From positions 1 through 64,000 of the forward strand of contig CBDFGS010000008.1 in the NCBI GenBank assembly GCA_965247255.1: DNA of 64,000 nt. The letters are read 5' to 3'. A program made the translations under genes and the position numbers. Positions within the stretch are counted from its first letter, which is position 1. Every line of letters begins with the position of its first letter. The notes below the pieces were generated by a model. It was not told where the DNA came from and ran no database searches. It saw only the letters and a program-made list of their open reading frames with translations. This DNA is from CBDFGS01 sp965247255 (GTDB taxonomy: Bacteria; Chloroflexota; Dehalococcoidia; Lucifugimonadales; CAUZJF01). Positions 25,704 through 33,820 of the stretch are shown piece after piece.

Positions 25704-27134
25704 ATGGACCCGGTCCGAGTTAGATACGCGCCCAGCCCCACAGGCGAGCCCCACATCGGCACCACGCGCACGGCGCTTTTCAACTGGTTGCTGGCGCGTG
25801 GCTCCGGCGGGTCGTTTATCGTCCGCATCGAAGACACGGACCAGGCCCGTAAGGTCGAGGGCTCGGTTGACCGCCTCTTGGAATCGCTGCGCTGGCTGGG
25901 GCTTGACTGGGACGAAGGCCCCACCTACCAGTCGGAGCGGCTCGAGTTGTACCAGCGCGCCGCGGACAGACTTGTCGCGTCGGACAAGGCGTATCGCTGC
26001 TACTGCTCCCCCGATCGCCTCGCTGAGCTTCGCCGGGAGCAGAGCCGGCTCAAGAAGGACCCCCGCTACGATCGCCGTTGCCGCTCTTTGGGCGACCAGG
26101 AGCGGCGGGCGGAAGAGGAGAGAGGCGACCCCGCCGTCGTGCGCTTCGCGATGCCCGCGGACGGCTCGACGGTAGTGAACGACGTCATACGCGGCGAAGT
26201 CTCCTTTGAGAACGAGCGCCTCGACGATTTCGTCATCCTCAAGTCCGACATGTTTCCCACCTACCACCTGGCGAGCGTGGTGGACGACAACGCGATGGGG
26301 ATCACTCACGTGCTAAGGGCCGAGGAGTGGCTTTCGAGCGCACCCCGCCACCTGCGCCTTTACGAGGCGCTGGGCTGGGAGCCTCCCCAACTCGCGCACC
26401 TCCCGACGATCCTGGCGCCCGATAAGTCGAAGCTGAGCAAGCGCCACGGCGCCACATCGGTGTTGGAGTACCGCGAGCAGGGATTCCTACCCGACGCGAT
26501 GCTGAACTTCATGACGCTGTTAGGGTGGTCTCTTGACGATAGGACCGAGATCTTCTCCAGGGAGGAACTGGTGAGCAGCTTCTCCCTCGAGCGAGTGTCG
26601 AAGTCGGGCGCCGTTTTCGATATCGACAAGCTCCGCTGGATGAACGGCCACTACATCCGCGAGACCTCTCACGAGGAGCTGGCCGACGCCCTCCTGAAAT
26701 ACTGGCGCTCGAACCCGGCAGAGGAGGTCCCCGACCTGCCTGGGAAGGACTACCTGGAGCGCATCGTGCCCCTGATACAGCCGCGCATGAAGACCCTGAG
26801 CGACGCCGCGCCGCTGATTCCGTTCTTCTTCAGTCCGGCTGACTACGAGGCGGACGAGCTCGTTCAGAAGGGCATGGATGCTCCCGGCGCCAGGGCGGCG
26901 CTCGAGGCATCCCTCGAAGCCTTGGAGGGACTTGAGTCCTTCGACGCCGCCTCCACCGATGGCGCGCTTCGACCCCTCGCCGGCCCGCTCGAGATCAAGG
27001 TCGGCCAGCTCCTCGGAACGCTGCGCGTCGCCATCACTGGGCTACAGGTCTCGCCGCCGTTGTTCGAGAGCATGGAGGTGTTGGGAAGAGACCGGACCCT
27101 GGCGGCGATCAGGGAAGCGCTGGACCGGCTCTGA
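25704..27134 (+). CDS. gltX: Glutamyl-tRNA synthetase
   Basis: This 476-residue class I synthetase charges tRNA-Glu. The HIGH-type motif is in RYAPSPTGEPHIGTTRTAL (residues 6-24) and the KMSKS-type motif in DKSKLSKRHGATSV. The FIVRIEDTDQARK segment and the helical C-terminal anticodon-binding domain (KDYLERIVPLIQPRMKTLSD onward) are typical of bacterial GltX. No zinc cysteine cluster stands out beyond RCYCSPDRL, where one pair of cysteines remains. The length is normal. Whether it is discriminating or also charges tRNA-Gln is not readable. Confidence 0.97.
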   Translation: MDPVRVRYAPSPTGEPHIGTTRTALFNWLLARGSGGSFIVRIEDTDQARKVEGSVDRLLESLRWLGLDWDEGPTYQSERLELYQRAADRLVASDKAYRCYCSPDRLAELRREQSRLKKDPRYDRRCRSLGDQERRAEEERGDPAVVRFAMPADGSTVVNDVIRGEVSFENERLDDFVILKSDMFPTYHLASVVDDNAMGITHVLRAEEWLSSAPRHLRLYEALGWEPPQLAHLPTILAPDKSKLSKRHGATSVLEYREQGFLPDAMLNFMTLLGWSLDDRTEIFSREELVSSFSLERVSKSGAVFDIDKLRWMNGHYIRETSHEELADALLKYWRSNPAEEVPDLPGKDYLERIVPLIQPRMKTLSDAAPLIPFFFSPADYEADELVQKGMDAPGARAALEASLEALEGLESFDAASTDGALRPLAGPLEIKVGQLLGTLRVAITGLQVSPPLFESMEVLGRDRTLAAIREALDRL

Positions 27135-27252
27135 GGGCTTGCGGGCTGTGCTTCTGCCCGCTCCGCCGGAGTATGGGCCGTGGCGATCGGAAATTCGCGC
27201 GATGCCGCGATTTGGTATCATCGAATTACAGTTCCATCCGAATTCGTGCTAG

Positions 27253-28554
27253 ATGACTTCACCTACTCGTTCTTTCTGGAGATTACTCTCACTCTACGTA
27301 TTCTCGCTATTCTCATCGCCCATACGGCGCGGCCGCAGCCATTGGGACCACCGCATCACTCTGGCCATTCTTGCGCCCGTGATTCTGATCAGCTCGCTGT
27401 ACATCTTCGCCGCGATCAACTCGGCGGTCTTTCACAATGAGCCGCGTGGGTTCAATACTCAGATCGAGGGCGACATGGGACCGACCTGGTCACCGGACGG
27501 CACCCGCTTCGCCCTCGCGTCTCCCGAGAGCGGGAACTACGACATCTACATCGAGAACGAGAACGGCCGGGAGCGCACCAACCTGACCAACAGCCCGAAT
27601 GAGGATACCCACCCCACATGGTCGCCCGACGGCAGCAGGATCGCCTTCCGGTCCCAGAACGAGAACGGCTCCACGATCCACGTCATTCGGCCCGACGGGA
27701 CCGGGGAGACCAACCTCACATTCGTCCCCGCTCTCTACGTGCAGATGGCATGGTCGCCCGACGGCAGCAAGATCGCTTTCGTGTCCAATCGCGACGCAGT
27801 ACACGCCAACCGGCCGCGGACGCCCGTCGACGTCGACGCGCCGTTCGAACGGCCGAAGCGGCACAGGCCGGATGTCTACGTCGTCAACGCCGACGGGTCC
27901 GATCGGAAGAGGTTAACGGTCAACGAGGTGTTCGATGGCGAGCCGTCATGGTCGCCCGACGGCAGCAAGATCGTCTTCCAATCCCTGAGAGACGGCAACA
28001 GCGAGATATACGTTATGGACGCCGACGGCGGCAATCAGACCAGACTGACGCACAACGACAGACCGGACGTCACGCCGGCCTGGTCGCCCGACGGCGCCCA
28101 GATCGCTTTCGCCTCGAAGCGCCCCGAGACAGCGTTTGGAGCACAGGTTGGGGCGCTCAACTTCGACATCTACCTCATGAACGCCGACGGCAGCAACCAG
28201 ACGAACGTGACCCGCACACCCATTACCGACGATTCCCGGCCGGTCTGGTCCCCCGACGGGCGCCTCATCGCGTATGATGGCCGCTACAAGGTCGCGATGC
28301 CCGCGGTGCCCGGCAATAACGAGATCTACCTGATGCGCGTAGACGATGACAACACCGGGCCCACACCCCTCACCAATAACCCCACCCTTTTGGACCCCGA
28401 CCGTCACAAAGGCCCTGTGTGGTCGCCGGACAGCCGGTTTATCGCGTACAGCAGCCTGGAAAACGGCACGGCGCGCATCCGCCTGCTGGAGATCGAGAAC
28501 AGGGACGAAAAAGGCGCCGGCGCGGCCACTACGATTCGACGAACGGAGTTCTGA
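27253..28554 (+). CDS. TolB-like WD40/PD40 beta-propeller, membrane-anchored
   Basis: This 433-residue protein starts with a basic segment and one hydrophobic helix (ITLAILAPVILISSLYIFAA, about residues 36-55), suggesting a membrane anchor with an exported propeller. Seven WSPDG-type motifs (for example HPTWSPDGSRIAF, EPSWSPDGSKIVF, RPVWSPDGRLIAY) define PD40 repeats as in TolB. Three of them share an almost identical stretch of DNA (CATGGTCGCCCGACGGCAGC), evidence of recent internal duplication or gene conversion. It ends 4 bp before the truncated substrate-binding gene. A relative with degenerate motifs lies at 38199-39512. Its role is unknown. Confidence 0.85.
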   Translation: MTSPTRSFWRLLSLYVFSLFSSPIRRGRSHWDHRITLAILAPVILISSLYIFAAINSAVFHNEPRGFNTQIEGDMGPTWSPDGTRFALASPESGNYDIYIENENGRERTNLTNSPNEDTHPTWSPDGSRIAFRSQNENGSTIHVIRPDGTGETNLTFVPALYVQMAWSPDGSKIAFVSNRDAVHANRPRTPVDVDAPFERPKRHRPDVYVVNADGSDRKRLTVNEVFDGEPSWSPDGSKIVFQSLRDGNSEIYVMDADGGNQTRLTHNDRPDVTPAWSPDGAQIAFASKRPETAFGAQVGALNFDIYLMNADGSNQTNVTRTPITDDSRPVWSPDGRLIAYDGRYKVAMPAVPGNNEIYLMRVDDDNTGPTPLTNNPTLLDPDRHKGPVWSPDSRFIAYSSLENGTARIRLLEIENRDEKGAGAATTIRRTEF

Positions 28555-28558
28555 GCAG

Positions 28559-29545
28559 ATGCGAGACAACCGCGCGAAACCTTACCTCCTCGTCCCTCTG
28601 GTCCTCTTCACGCTCATTGCCGCCGCCGGCTGCTCGTCCATCCCGGTGGAGGAGCGCACGGCCCCCGACACGATGGGGTTCACCACCCCGGGAGCGTACG
28701 AACAGCCCACCTACATTATGTTCAACCAGGAGTTCAACCGGGACCCCGAGATAGGCCGGTGGATGCGCACCAAAGATTTCCGGGTGGCGCTGTCTCTAGC
28801 TATCGACCGCGATACCATAAGCGAGGTCGCGTATCTCGGCAGGGGCCGTCCCGAGAACTCGATCGTCCCGGCCTCGTCACCGTACCGGCCAGACCCGGCG
28901 GCCCTCGACGTCAACCGCGACCTGCAACGGGCGAACGAGCTACTCGACGGCCTTGGTCTCTCCGAGAAAGACAGCGACGGATTCAGGATGCGGCTGGACG
29001 GCGATGGCCCGCTGACCCTCAGTTGGGAGATCAGCCGCGGCCTGGGCGTCGAGGCGCTGCGGTACGACCTGCAGGGAGGGGCGTACCGCTCGATCGCCAA
29101 CCTCGTGCAGAAGAACTGGCGGGAGATCGGCATCAAGCTGCTTTGGGACGAGGGCCCGAACACCTTCGCGCACATGCGGGAGAACCGGCAGTACATCGGC
29201 ATGCACTCCGTCCCCTTCAAGGCAGAGCCTTGGGAGCGGGCGTGGCGGCTTATCGTGCCGACGACGGAGTTCAACCCCATCGCACCGGAGATCGGAAGAT
29301 TCTTCAAGACCGGCGGCCAGTCGGGCATGGCCCCGTCGGGCCCGGACCCCATTTACTTGCCTCTTGCCCCTCCGGGTACCTCCCCGGCGGACTCCACCGG
29401 CATGCTGAAGCGATTGCAAGAGCTGTGGTCGGAGGGCCTGGCCTACGAGGCCGGCGACCCAAGGCGGACTGAGATCGCCAAGGAGCTGTTCAGGATCGCA
29501 GCCGAGGAGAGGTACGTTATCGGCCTCGTCGGCTTCGACCAGTAG
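28559..29545 (+). CDS. N-terminally deleted family-5 substrate-binding lipoprotein
   Basis: This 328-residue protein begins with a proper lipoprotein signal (LFTLIAAAGC lipobox, cleavage before Cys near residue 24). It then jumps directly into the C-terminal half of an SBP_bac_5 (oligopeptide/dipeptide ABC) protein. The part after PTYIMFNQEF...FRVALSLAIDRDTISEV is the segment that usually begins about residue 330. Full-length relatives have 550-600 residues, so about 250 residues of domain I are missing. No permease or ATPase genes are nearby. The ATG at 28559 lies 4 bp after the propeller gene, so the two are probably co-transcribed. It may be a relic or a repurposed domain. Confidence 0.75.
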   Translation: MRDNRAKPYLLVPLVLFTLIAAAGCSSIPVEERTAPDTMGFTTPGAYEQPTYIMFNQEFNRDPEIGRWMRTKDFRVALSLAIDRDTISEVAYLGRGRPENSIVPASSPYRPDPAALDVNRDLQRANELLDGLGLSEKDSDGFRMRLDGDGPLTLSWEISRGLGVEALRYDLQGGAYRSIANLVQKNWREIGIKLLWDEGPNTFAHMRENRQYIGMHSVPFKAEPWERAWRLIVPTTEFNPIAPEIGRFFKTGGQSGMAPSGPDPIYLPLAPPGTSPADSTGMLKRLQELWSEGLAYEAGDPRRTEIAKELFRIAAEERYVIGLVGFDQ

Positions 29546-29579
29546 CACCCTCAAAGACGCGCAAACCCCGCGCTGCCAT

Positions 29580-29700
29580 TCGTCCTGGGCCGTCGAAGGA
29601 CGGACCCCGCCGGCCGGAGCCCTCTCAGATCCGTTCGTCCTGAGCAGCACGTCGAGAAAGTGGCGAGCTGTTACTCCATAGCCCGTCGAAGGACGCTCCC
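29580..29700. repeat. Dispersed intergenic repeat (GTCGAAGGACG type)
   Basis: The stretch contains CATTCGTCCTG, GTCGAAGGACGG, CGTTCGTCCTGAGC and GTCGAAGGACGC in alternating orientation. These are pieces of a palindromic intergenic repeat; related words recur at about 42250-42275, 54590-54610 and 63216-63310. Confidence 0.5.
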
Positions 29701-29740
29701 CACCCCCCTCGGGGACGCCCGGCGCCGAGGGCAAATTTCC

Positions 29741-29769
29741 TTGACACCCCATAGGCGTAAACCTATACT
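29741..29769 (+). promoter_or_regulatory. Sigma-70-type promoter of yqeY
   Basis: TTGACA (29741-29746), a 17-bp spacer and TATACT (29764-29769) form a near-consensus housekeeping promoter. It lies 26 bp before the yqeY start codon, so the leader is short. Confidence 0.8.
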
Positions 29770-29795
29770 CCGGATGCTGGTCGGCCGGGGAGAAG

Positions 29796-30251
29796 ATGAC
29801 GATACAAGAGCAAATTAAAGAGGACGTGAAGCAGTCCATGCGGAGCAGGGACTCCGCCCGTACGTCCGTACTGCGACTACTGCTCTCGGCGATACACAAC
29901 GAAGAGATCGCGAAGCAGGAGGCGTTGAAAGACGAGGCCGTATTGGACGTGCTCGGCCGCCAGGCTAAGCAGCGGCGGGACAGCATCGAGGCTTTCAAGA
30001 TGGGGGAGCGGCAGGACCTCGTGGACAAGGAAGAGTCCGAGCTCTCCGTCGTGCTCGAGTACCTACCCGAACAGCTCTCGGCGGACGAGATAGCGTCACT
30101 GGCCAAGCAGGCTATCGAAGAGCTTGGCGCGGAGGGCCCGCAGGACATGGGCAAGGTGATGGGCCGCGTCATGCCCGCGGTGAGAGGCAAGGCGGACGGC
30201 AAAGCGGTAAGCGCGGCGGTTTCGGGGCTGTTGGGTAAGCTGGCCGGCTAG
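29796..30251 (+). CDS. yqeY: GatB/YqeY domain protein
   Basis: This 151-residue protein is a standalone YqeY: an N-terminal helical part (IKEDVKQSMRSRDSARTSVLRLLLSAIHNEEI) and a C-terminal tail-like domain (MGKVMGRVMPAVRGKADGKAVSAAVSGLL) homologous to the tRNA-binding end of GatB. It is thought to interact with tRNA or charged-tRNA enzymes, but its reaction is not established. LEYLPEQLSADEI is a family signature. A strong promoter lies just upstream and purQ follows after a perfect palindrome. Confidence 0.94.
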   Translation: MTIQEQIKEDVKQSMRSRDSARTSVLRLLLSAIHNEEIAKQEALKDEAVLDVLGRQAKQRRDSIEAFKMGERQDLVDKEESELSVVLEYLPEQLSADEIASLAKQAIEELGAEGPQDMGKVMGRVMPAVRGKADGKAVSAAVSGLLGKLAG

Positions 30252-30316
30252 ATCCCGAAGCAGGAAACCAGGAAGACTACAGGTGTCCGTCTACGTGACG
30301 GCATTCATCCACATGT

Positions 30317-30345
30317 GTAGGGGCGGGTTTGAAACCCGCCCCTAC
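30317..30345. repeat. Perfect 29-bp palindrome (GTAGGGGCGGGTTT arms)
   Basis: Two 14-bp arms (GTAGGGGCGGGTTT and its complement) surround a single G. It lies between yqeY and purQ, 20 bp before the purQ start. Shorter or composite versions occur at 40627-40647 and 61020-61079, so it is a dispersed REP-like element, not a purine-specific leader. Confidence 0.85.
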
Positions 30346-30364
30346 GTGTGGTTGGCACAATGAC

Positions 30365-31057
30365 ATGAGATTCGGCATCGTCGTCTTCCCGGGGACTTGG
30401 AGCGACACCGACTGCTACCACGTGCTCGATGAGGTGTTCCACCAGCCGGTGGAGTACGTGTGGCACAAAGACACAGACCTATCGCGTTTCGACTGCGTGG
30501 TGCTTCCCGGCGGCTTCTCATACGGCGACTATTTGAGGGCGGGCGCTATCGCGCGGTTTTCGCCGGTCATGGCGGCGGTCAAAGGCTTCGCCGCGCAGGG
30601 GCGCCTCGTTCTGGGTATTTGCAACGGCTTTCAGGTGCTCTGCGAGGCGGGGCTCCTTCCCGGAGCGTTGATGCGCAACGCTCACCTCCAGTTCCGATGC
30701 CAGTGGGTCCACCTGCGCGTGGAGAGCGCCGCCTCGCCCTTCACGAGCTCCGCGTCGGAGGGCGAGGTGCTGCGGGTCCCGATCTCGCACGGCGAGGGGA
30801 ACTACTTCGCCGACCCTCGCACCCTGGCAGAGCTCGAGGCCGAGGACCGCATCCTCTTCCGCTACGGCTCCGAGACTGGCGATGTGACCGACGAGGCGAA
30901 CCCCAACGGCTCCCTGGGAAACATAGCCGGGATCACCAACGCCCAACGCAACGTGATGGGCATGATGCCGCACCCCGAGCGCTGCTGTGAGCCCATCGTG
31001 GGCGGCGCCGATGGCAGACGCATCTTCGAGTCGATAATCGAGACGGGCGGCCGCTAG
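30365..31057 (+). CDS. purQ: Phosphoribosylformylglycinamidine synthase, glutaminase subunit
   Basis: This 230-residue class I glutamine amidotransferase supplies ammonia to PurL in step 4 of purine synthesis. The nucleophile Cys is in LVLGICNGFQVL, the catalytic His and Glu in GMMPHPERC, and the SHGEGNYFAD segment is also typical. The ATG at 30365 begins the first strand (MRFGIVVFPGTWSDTDC); the 12-codon upstream extension reads through the palindrome and is unlikely. purL follows 25 bp downstream on the same strand. No separate purS is visible nearby. Confidence 0.96.
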   Translation: MRFGIVVFPGTWSDTDCYHVLDEVFHQPVEYVWHKDTDLSRFDCVVLPGGFSYGDYLRAGAIARFSPVMAAVKGFAAQGRLVLGICNGFQVLCEAGLLPGALMRNAHLQFRCQWVHLRVESAASPFTSSASEGEVLRVPISHGEGNYFADPRTLAELEAEDRILFRYGSETGDVTDEANPNGSLGNIAGITNAQRNVMGMMPHPERCCEPIVGGADGRRIFESIIETGGR

Positions 31058-31082
31058 AACACTAGGACGAGGAGGACGGGGC

Positions 31083-33311
31083 TTGGCTGTATCGCAAGAA
31101 GCTCTAGACAAGCTGGCCGTCTCGGAGGCCGAGTACGAGGCGATAGTCGAGCGGCTGGAGCGGGAGCCGAACGAGTTGGAGCTGGGAATGTTCGGCTCGA
31201 TGTGGAGCGAGCACTGCGGCTATAAGCATTCCAAGCCCCTGCTCAAGATGCTGCCAAGTGACGGCCCGCGTCTGCTCGTCTCCACCGGAAGCGAAAACGC
31301 GGGCGCCGTCGACGTGGGGGGCGGCCTCGCGGTGGTCATGAAGATCGAGTCCCACAACCACCCCTCGGCGGTCGAGCCGTACCAGGGCGCCGCCACAGGA
31401 GTCGGCGGCATCGTGCGCGATATCTTCTCCATGGGCGCCAGGCCCATCGCCCTCCTGAACTCGCTCCGCTTCGGCCCGCTTTCGGACGCGAACAACCGCC
31501 GGCTCTTTCGTGGCGTCGTTGCCGGCATCGCAGGCTACGGCAACTGCCTCGGCATTCCTGACGTGGGAGGTGAGATCGCGTTCTCCCCCTCTTACTCAGG
31601 CAACCCGCTGGTCAACGCGATGTGCGTTGGGGTCGTGCCTAAAGATAAGATCGTCAGATCGACGACCGGGGAACCGGGGAACGTCCTGCTGCTCGTCGGT
31701 GCACAGACCGGCCGGGACGGGATCCACGGGGCGTCCGGCCTCGCGTCGCGCATCCTCGAGGAGGATCGCGAGCAGCGCCCTGCGGTACAGGTCGGCAACC
31801 CCTTCATGGAGAAGGTGCTTTTAGAAGCTTGCCTGGAGGTGGCGAGGGCCGTGGACATCGCGGGGATGCAGGACCTGGGCGCCGCCGGCTTGACGAGTTC
31901 CACCGTCGAGGCCGCGGCCAACGGGGGGACCGGGGTGGAGATCGACGTCTCCCGTGTGCCTCGCCGCGATGAAGGCATGACCCCTTACGAGGTCATGCTC
32001 TCAGAGTCTCAGGAGCGCATGCTCATCATCGTCAAGCCGAGTAGCGTTGAGGAGGTAAGGCAGACGTTCACGAACTGGGGACTGGACTCGACGCTAGTCG
32101 GGACGGTTACCGGCGACGGCAAGGCGAGCGTCCGAGATGGCGCCCAGCGGGAAGGCGAGGTCCCGGTGGAGATGCTGACCGACCCGCCTCTATACAGGCC
32201 CGACGGCATAAAGCCGGAGGGCCTGAACGAGCTGCAAGAGTACGACCTGGAAAGCGTTCCAATGCCCTCGGAACGCCCGGGGGCGGTGCTCCTCGGGCTG
32301 CTGTCGGCTCCGAACATCGCCAGCAAGCAGACGGTATTCAGACAGTACGATCACCAGGTCCAGACCAACACGGTGGTAGCGCCCGGCGCCGACGCCGCGG
32401 TGCTCCGGCTGAAGGGAACGCTGAGGGCTGTCGCCCTGGCCACGGACGGCAACGGCAGGTACTGCTACCTCGACCCCTACGTAGGAGGCATGATCGCGGT
32501 GGCGGAGGCGTGCCGCAACGTCTCCACCGTCGGGGCGCAGCCCATCGCGCTCACCGACTGTCTCAACTTCGGCAATCCCGAGCGGCCGGAGACCTACTAC
32601 CAGCTCGAGGAGTGCGTGAAGGGGATCGCGCGCGCCAGCACCGCGTTCGACACGCCGGTCGTCAGCGGGAATGTAAGCCTCTACAACGAGTCCGCGAGCG
32701 GCCCCATATATCCGACGCCGATCATCGGCGCGCTGGGCCTGCTGGAGGACGCGACCCGCCACGTCACGCACGGGTTCGTCGACGAAGGCGACCTCGTCCT
32801 GTTGCTCGGCGCCGCAGAGGTCTCGGGTGAAGCCCGCAACCTCGCCGGCTCCGAGTACCTGGAGCTGGCGCACGGCCTGGTAGCAGGCAGCCCCACTATC
32901 GACCTGGCCCTCGAGGCCGCGGTCCAGGCGGTCACCAGGCAGGCGATCGAGGGTGGACTCATCAAGTCCGCCCACGATTGCTCCGACGGCGGTCTCGCTG
33001 TGGCGCTGGCCGAGTGCTGCATGGCGGGCGGGACCGGCTTTCGTGGCGACATCCGCTTCGGGGGAAGGTGGGACGCGGCGCTGTTCGGGGAGACTCAGTC
33101 TCGCGTCGTTGTTTCCGTCGATCCCGAAAAGCTCGCGGACCTGACCGAAGAATCCGGCCGGGCAGGAGTCCCGTTCGTAGTGCTCGGGAACGTGGGTGGA
33201 AGCACGATGAATATAACACCGCATCTCAATGTTGGCGTCGAAGAGATGGCCCACGCCTGGAGCACCGGTCTCGGGCAGGCCCTGGGGGATTCTTCATACG
33301 GCCAGCCTTGA
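31083..33311 (+). CDS. purL: Phosphoribosylformylglycinamidine synthase subunit II
   Basis: This 742-residue protein is the small (PurS/Q-dependent) PurL, which uses ATP and ammonia to convert FGAR to FGAM. It shows ELGMFGSMWSEHCGYKHSK near the N-terminus, KIESHNHPSAVEPYQGAATGVGGIVRDI, the AIR synthase-like MQDLGAAGLTSSTVE, and a second repeat (CLNFGNPERPETYYQ, VSGNVSLYNE, SAHDCSDGGLAVAL). The start is TTG, supported by GAGGAGG at good spacing. The length is normal. A possible promoter for a downstream RNA overlaps its stop codon. Confidence 0.97.
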   Translation: MAVSQEALDKLAVSEAEYEAIVERLEREPNELELGMFGSMWSEHCGYKHSKPLLKMLPSDGPRLLVSTGSENAGAVDVGGGLAVVMKIESHNHPSAVEPYQGAATGVGGIVRDIFSMGARPIALLNSLRFGPLSDANNRRLFRGVVAGIAGYGNCLGIPDVGGEIAFSPSYSGNPLVNAMCVGVVPKDKIVRSTTGEPGNVLLLVGAQTGRDGIHGASGLASRILEEDREQRPAVQVGNPFMEKVLLEACLEVARAVDIAGMQDLGAAGLTSSTVEAAANGGTGVEIDVSRVPRRDEGMTPYEVMLSESQERMLIIVKPSSVEEVRQTFTNWGLDSTLVGTVTGDGKASVRDGAQREGEVPVEMLTDPPLYRPDGIKPEGLNELQEYDLESVPMPSERPGAVLLGLLSAPNIASKQTVFRQYDHQVQTNTVVAPGADAAVLRLKGTLRAVALATDGNGRYCYLDPYVGGMIAVAEACRNVSTVGAQPIALTDCLNFGNPERPETYYQLEECVKGIARASTAFDTPVVSGNVSLYNESASGPIYPTPIIGALGLLEDATRHVTHGFVDEGDLVLLLGAAEVSGEARNLAGSEYLELAHGLVAGSPTIDLALEAAVQAVTRQAIEGGLIKSAHDCSDGGLAVALAECCMAGGTGFRGDIRFGGRWDAALFGETQSRVVVSVDPEKLADLTEESGRAGVPFVVLGNVGGSTMNITPHLNVGVEEMAHAWSTGLGQALGDSSYGQP

Positions 33312-33336
33312 CCTGGTTTTTTATTCATGCTAGTCT
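33308..33336 (+). promoter_or_regulatory. Candidate promoter overlapping the purL stop
   Basis: TTGACC (33308-33313), a 17-bp AT-rich spacer and TAGTCT (33331-33336) could form a sigma-70-type promoter. It would start a transcript at about 33343, just before a structured segment with its own terminator. The -10 is only a partial match. Confidence 0.4.
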
Positions 33337-33342
33337 TTTGAC

Positions 33343-33475
33343 CAATGGTTGGCGCGTTTCCCTGACAGGGGGAGCGTAGCTGCAACGACGGGAACCCGCA
33401 AGTGAGTGTGAAAGCGCGGTTTCCGGCACCAAGGTTGGGTGAAAACTTGGAACGCCGGAGAGCCGCGTTTTTTAT
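33343..33475 (+). ncRNA. Candidate structured small RNA with intrinsic terminator
   Basis: About 130 nt between purL and a transposon can fold into successive helices: CCCTG/CAGGG; GGGAACC...GGTTTCC closed by CGC/GCG; and a nested 3' element CGCGG-CCGGC-CCAAG...CTTGG-GCCGG-CCGCG followed directly by TTTTTT (33468-33473). The last element is a good intrinsic terminator. There is no frame with a ribosome site. I could not match it to a known riboswitch, tmRNA, 6S or SRP RNA. It could be a leader relic or an undescribed RNA. Confidence 0.4.
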
Positions 33476-33487
33476 TGGAAAAGAATA

Positions 33488-33521
33488 GGCCGGTGAGATG
33501 CGCTTAAACCTCTCACCGGCC
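33488..33521. repeat. 11-bp perfect inverted repeat (GGCCGGTGAGA)
   Basis: GGCCGGTGAGA at 33488-33498 pairs with its perfect complement at 33511-33521 around a 12-nt loop. A-rich sequence precedes it and TATTCTTTTCC follows it on the minus strand, so it may terminate minus-strand transcription or be part of the adjacent transposon's end region. The next 300 bases up to the transposase show only a 12-bp palindrome (TTGTAGCTACAA, 33742-33753). Confidence 0.55.
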
Positions 33522-33820
33522 AAAGACCTACCCCTCCGAAAAGAAAGGAAGGCTCGTGCGTTATTGTATCTGGCCGAGAGCACCACCATCAAGCCCGACG
33601 ATTCACGGCACGGGATACATCCAAGAGACGCATCCCGTGCATTCTCGGATGCACACTGACCGCATACCGTTAATACCCGAAGGTAATTGGTGGTATAAAT
33701 GCAGCTTTCATGGTTGACCACATACGTGTTTCGTAGTACACTTGTAGCTACAAAACACGAAGACGCAGGTGCGCTAACACCTACGCCTTCTGAACCGATC
33801 AGCGAGGGGTTATCTCGCGG

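Noticed and set aside
30317..30345. Purine riboswitch or attenuator before purQ
   Set aside because: The structure is a simple perfect palindrome that recurs in front of unrelated genes; no purine aptamer core is present.
33301..33325. Intrinsic terminator directly after purL
   Set aside because: The T6 run is present but the only preceding stem is 4 bp (CCAG/CTGG), too weak to call; the stronger terminator lies at 33405-33473.
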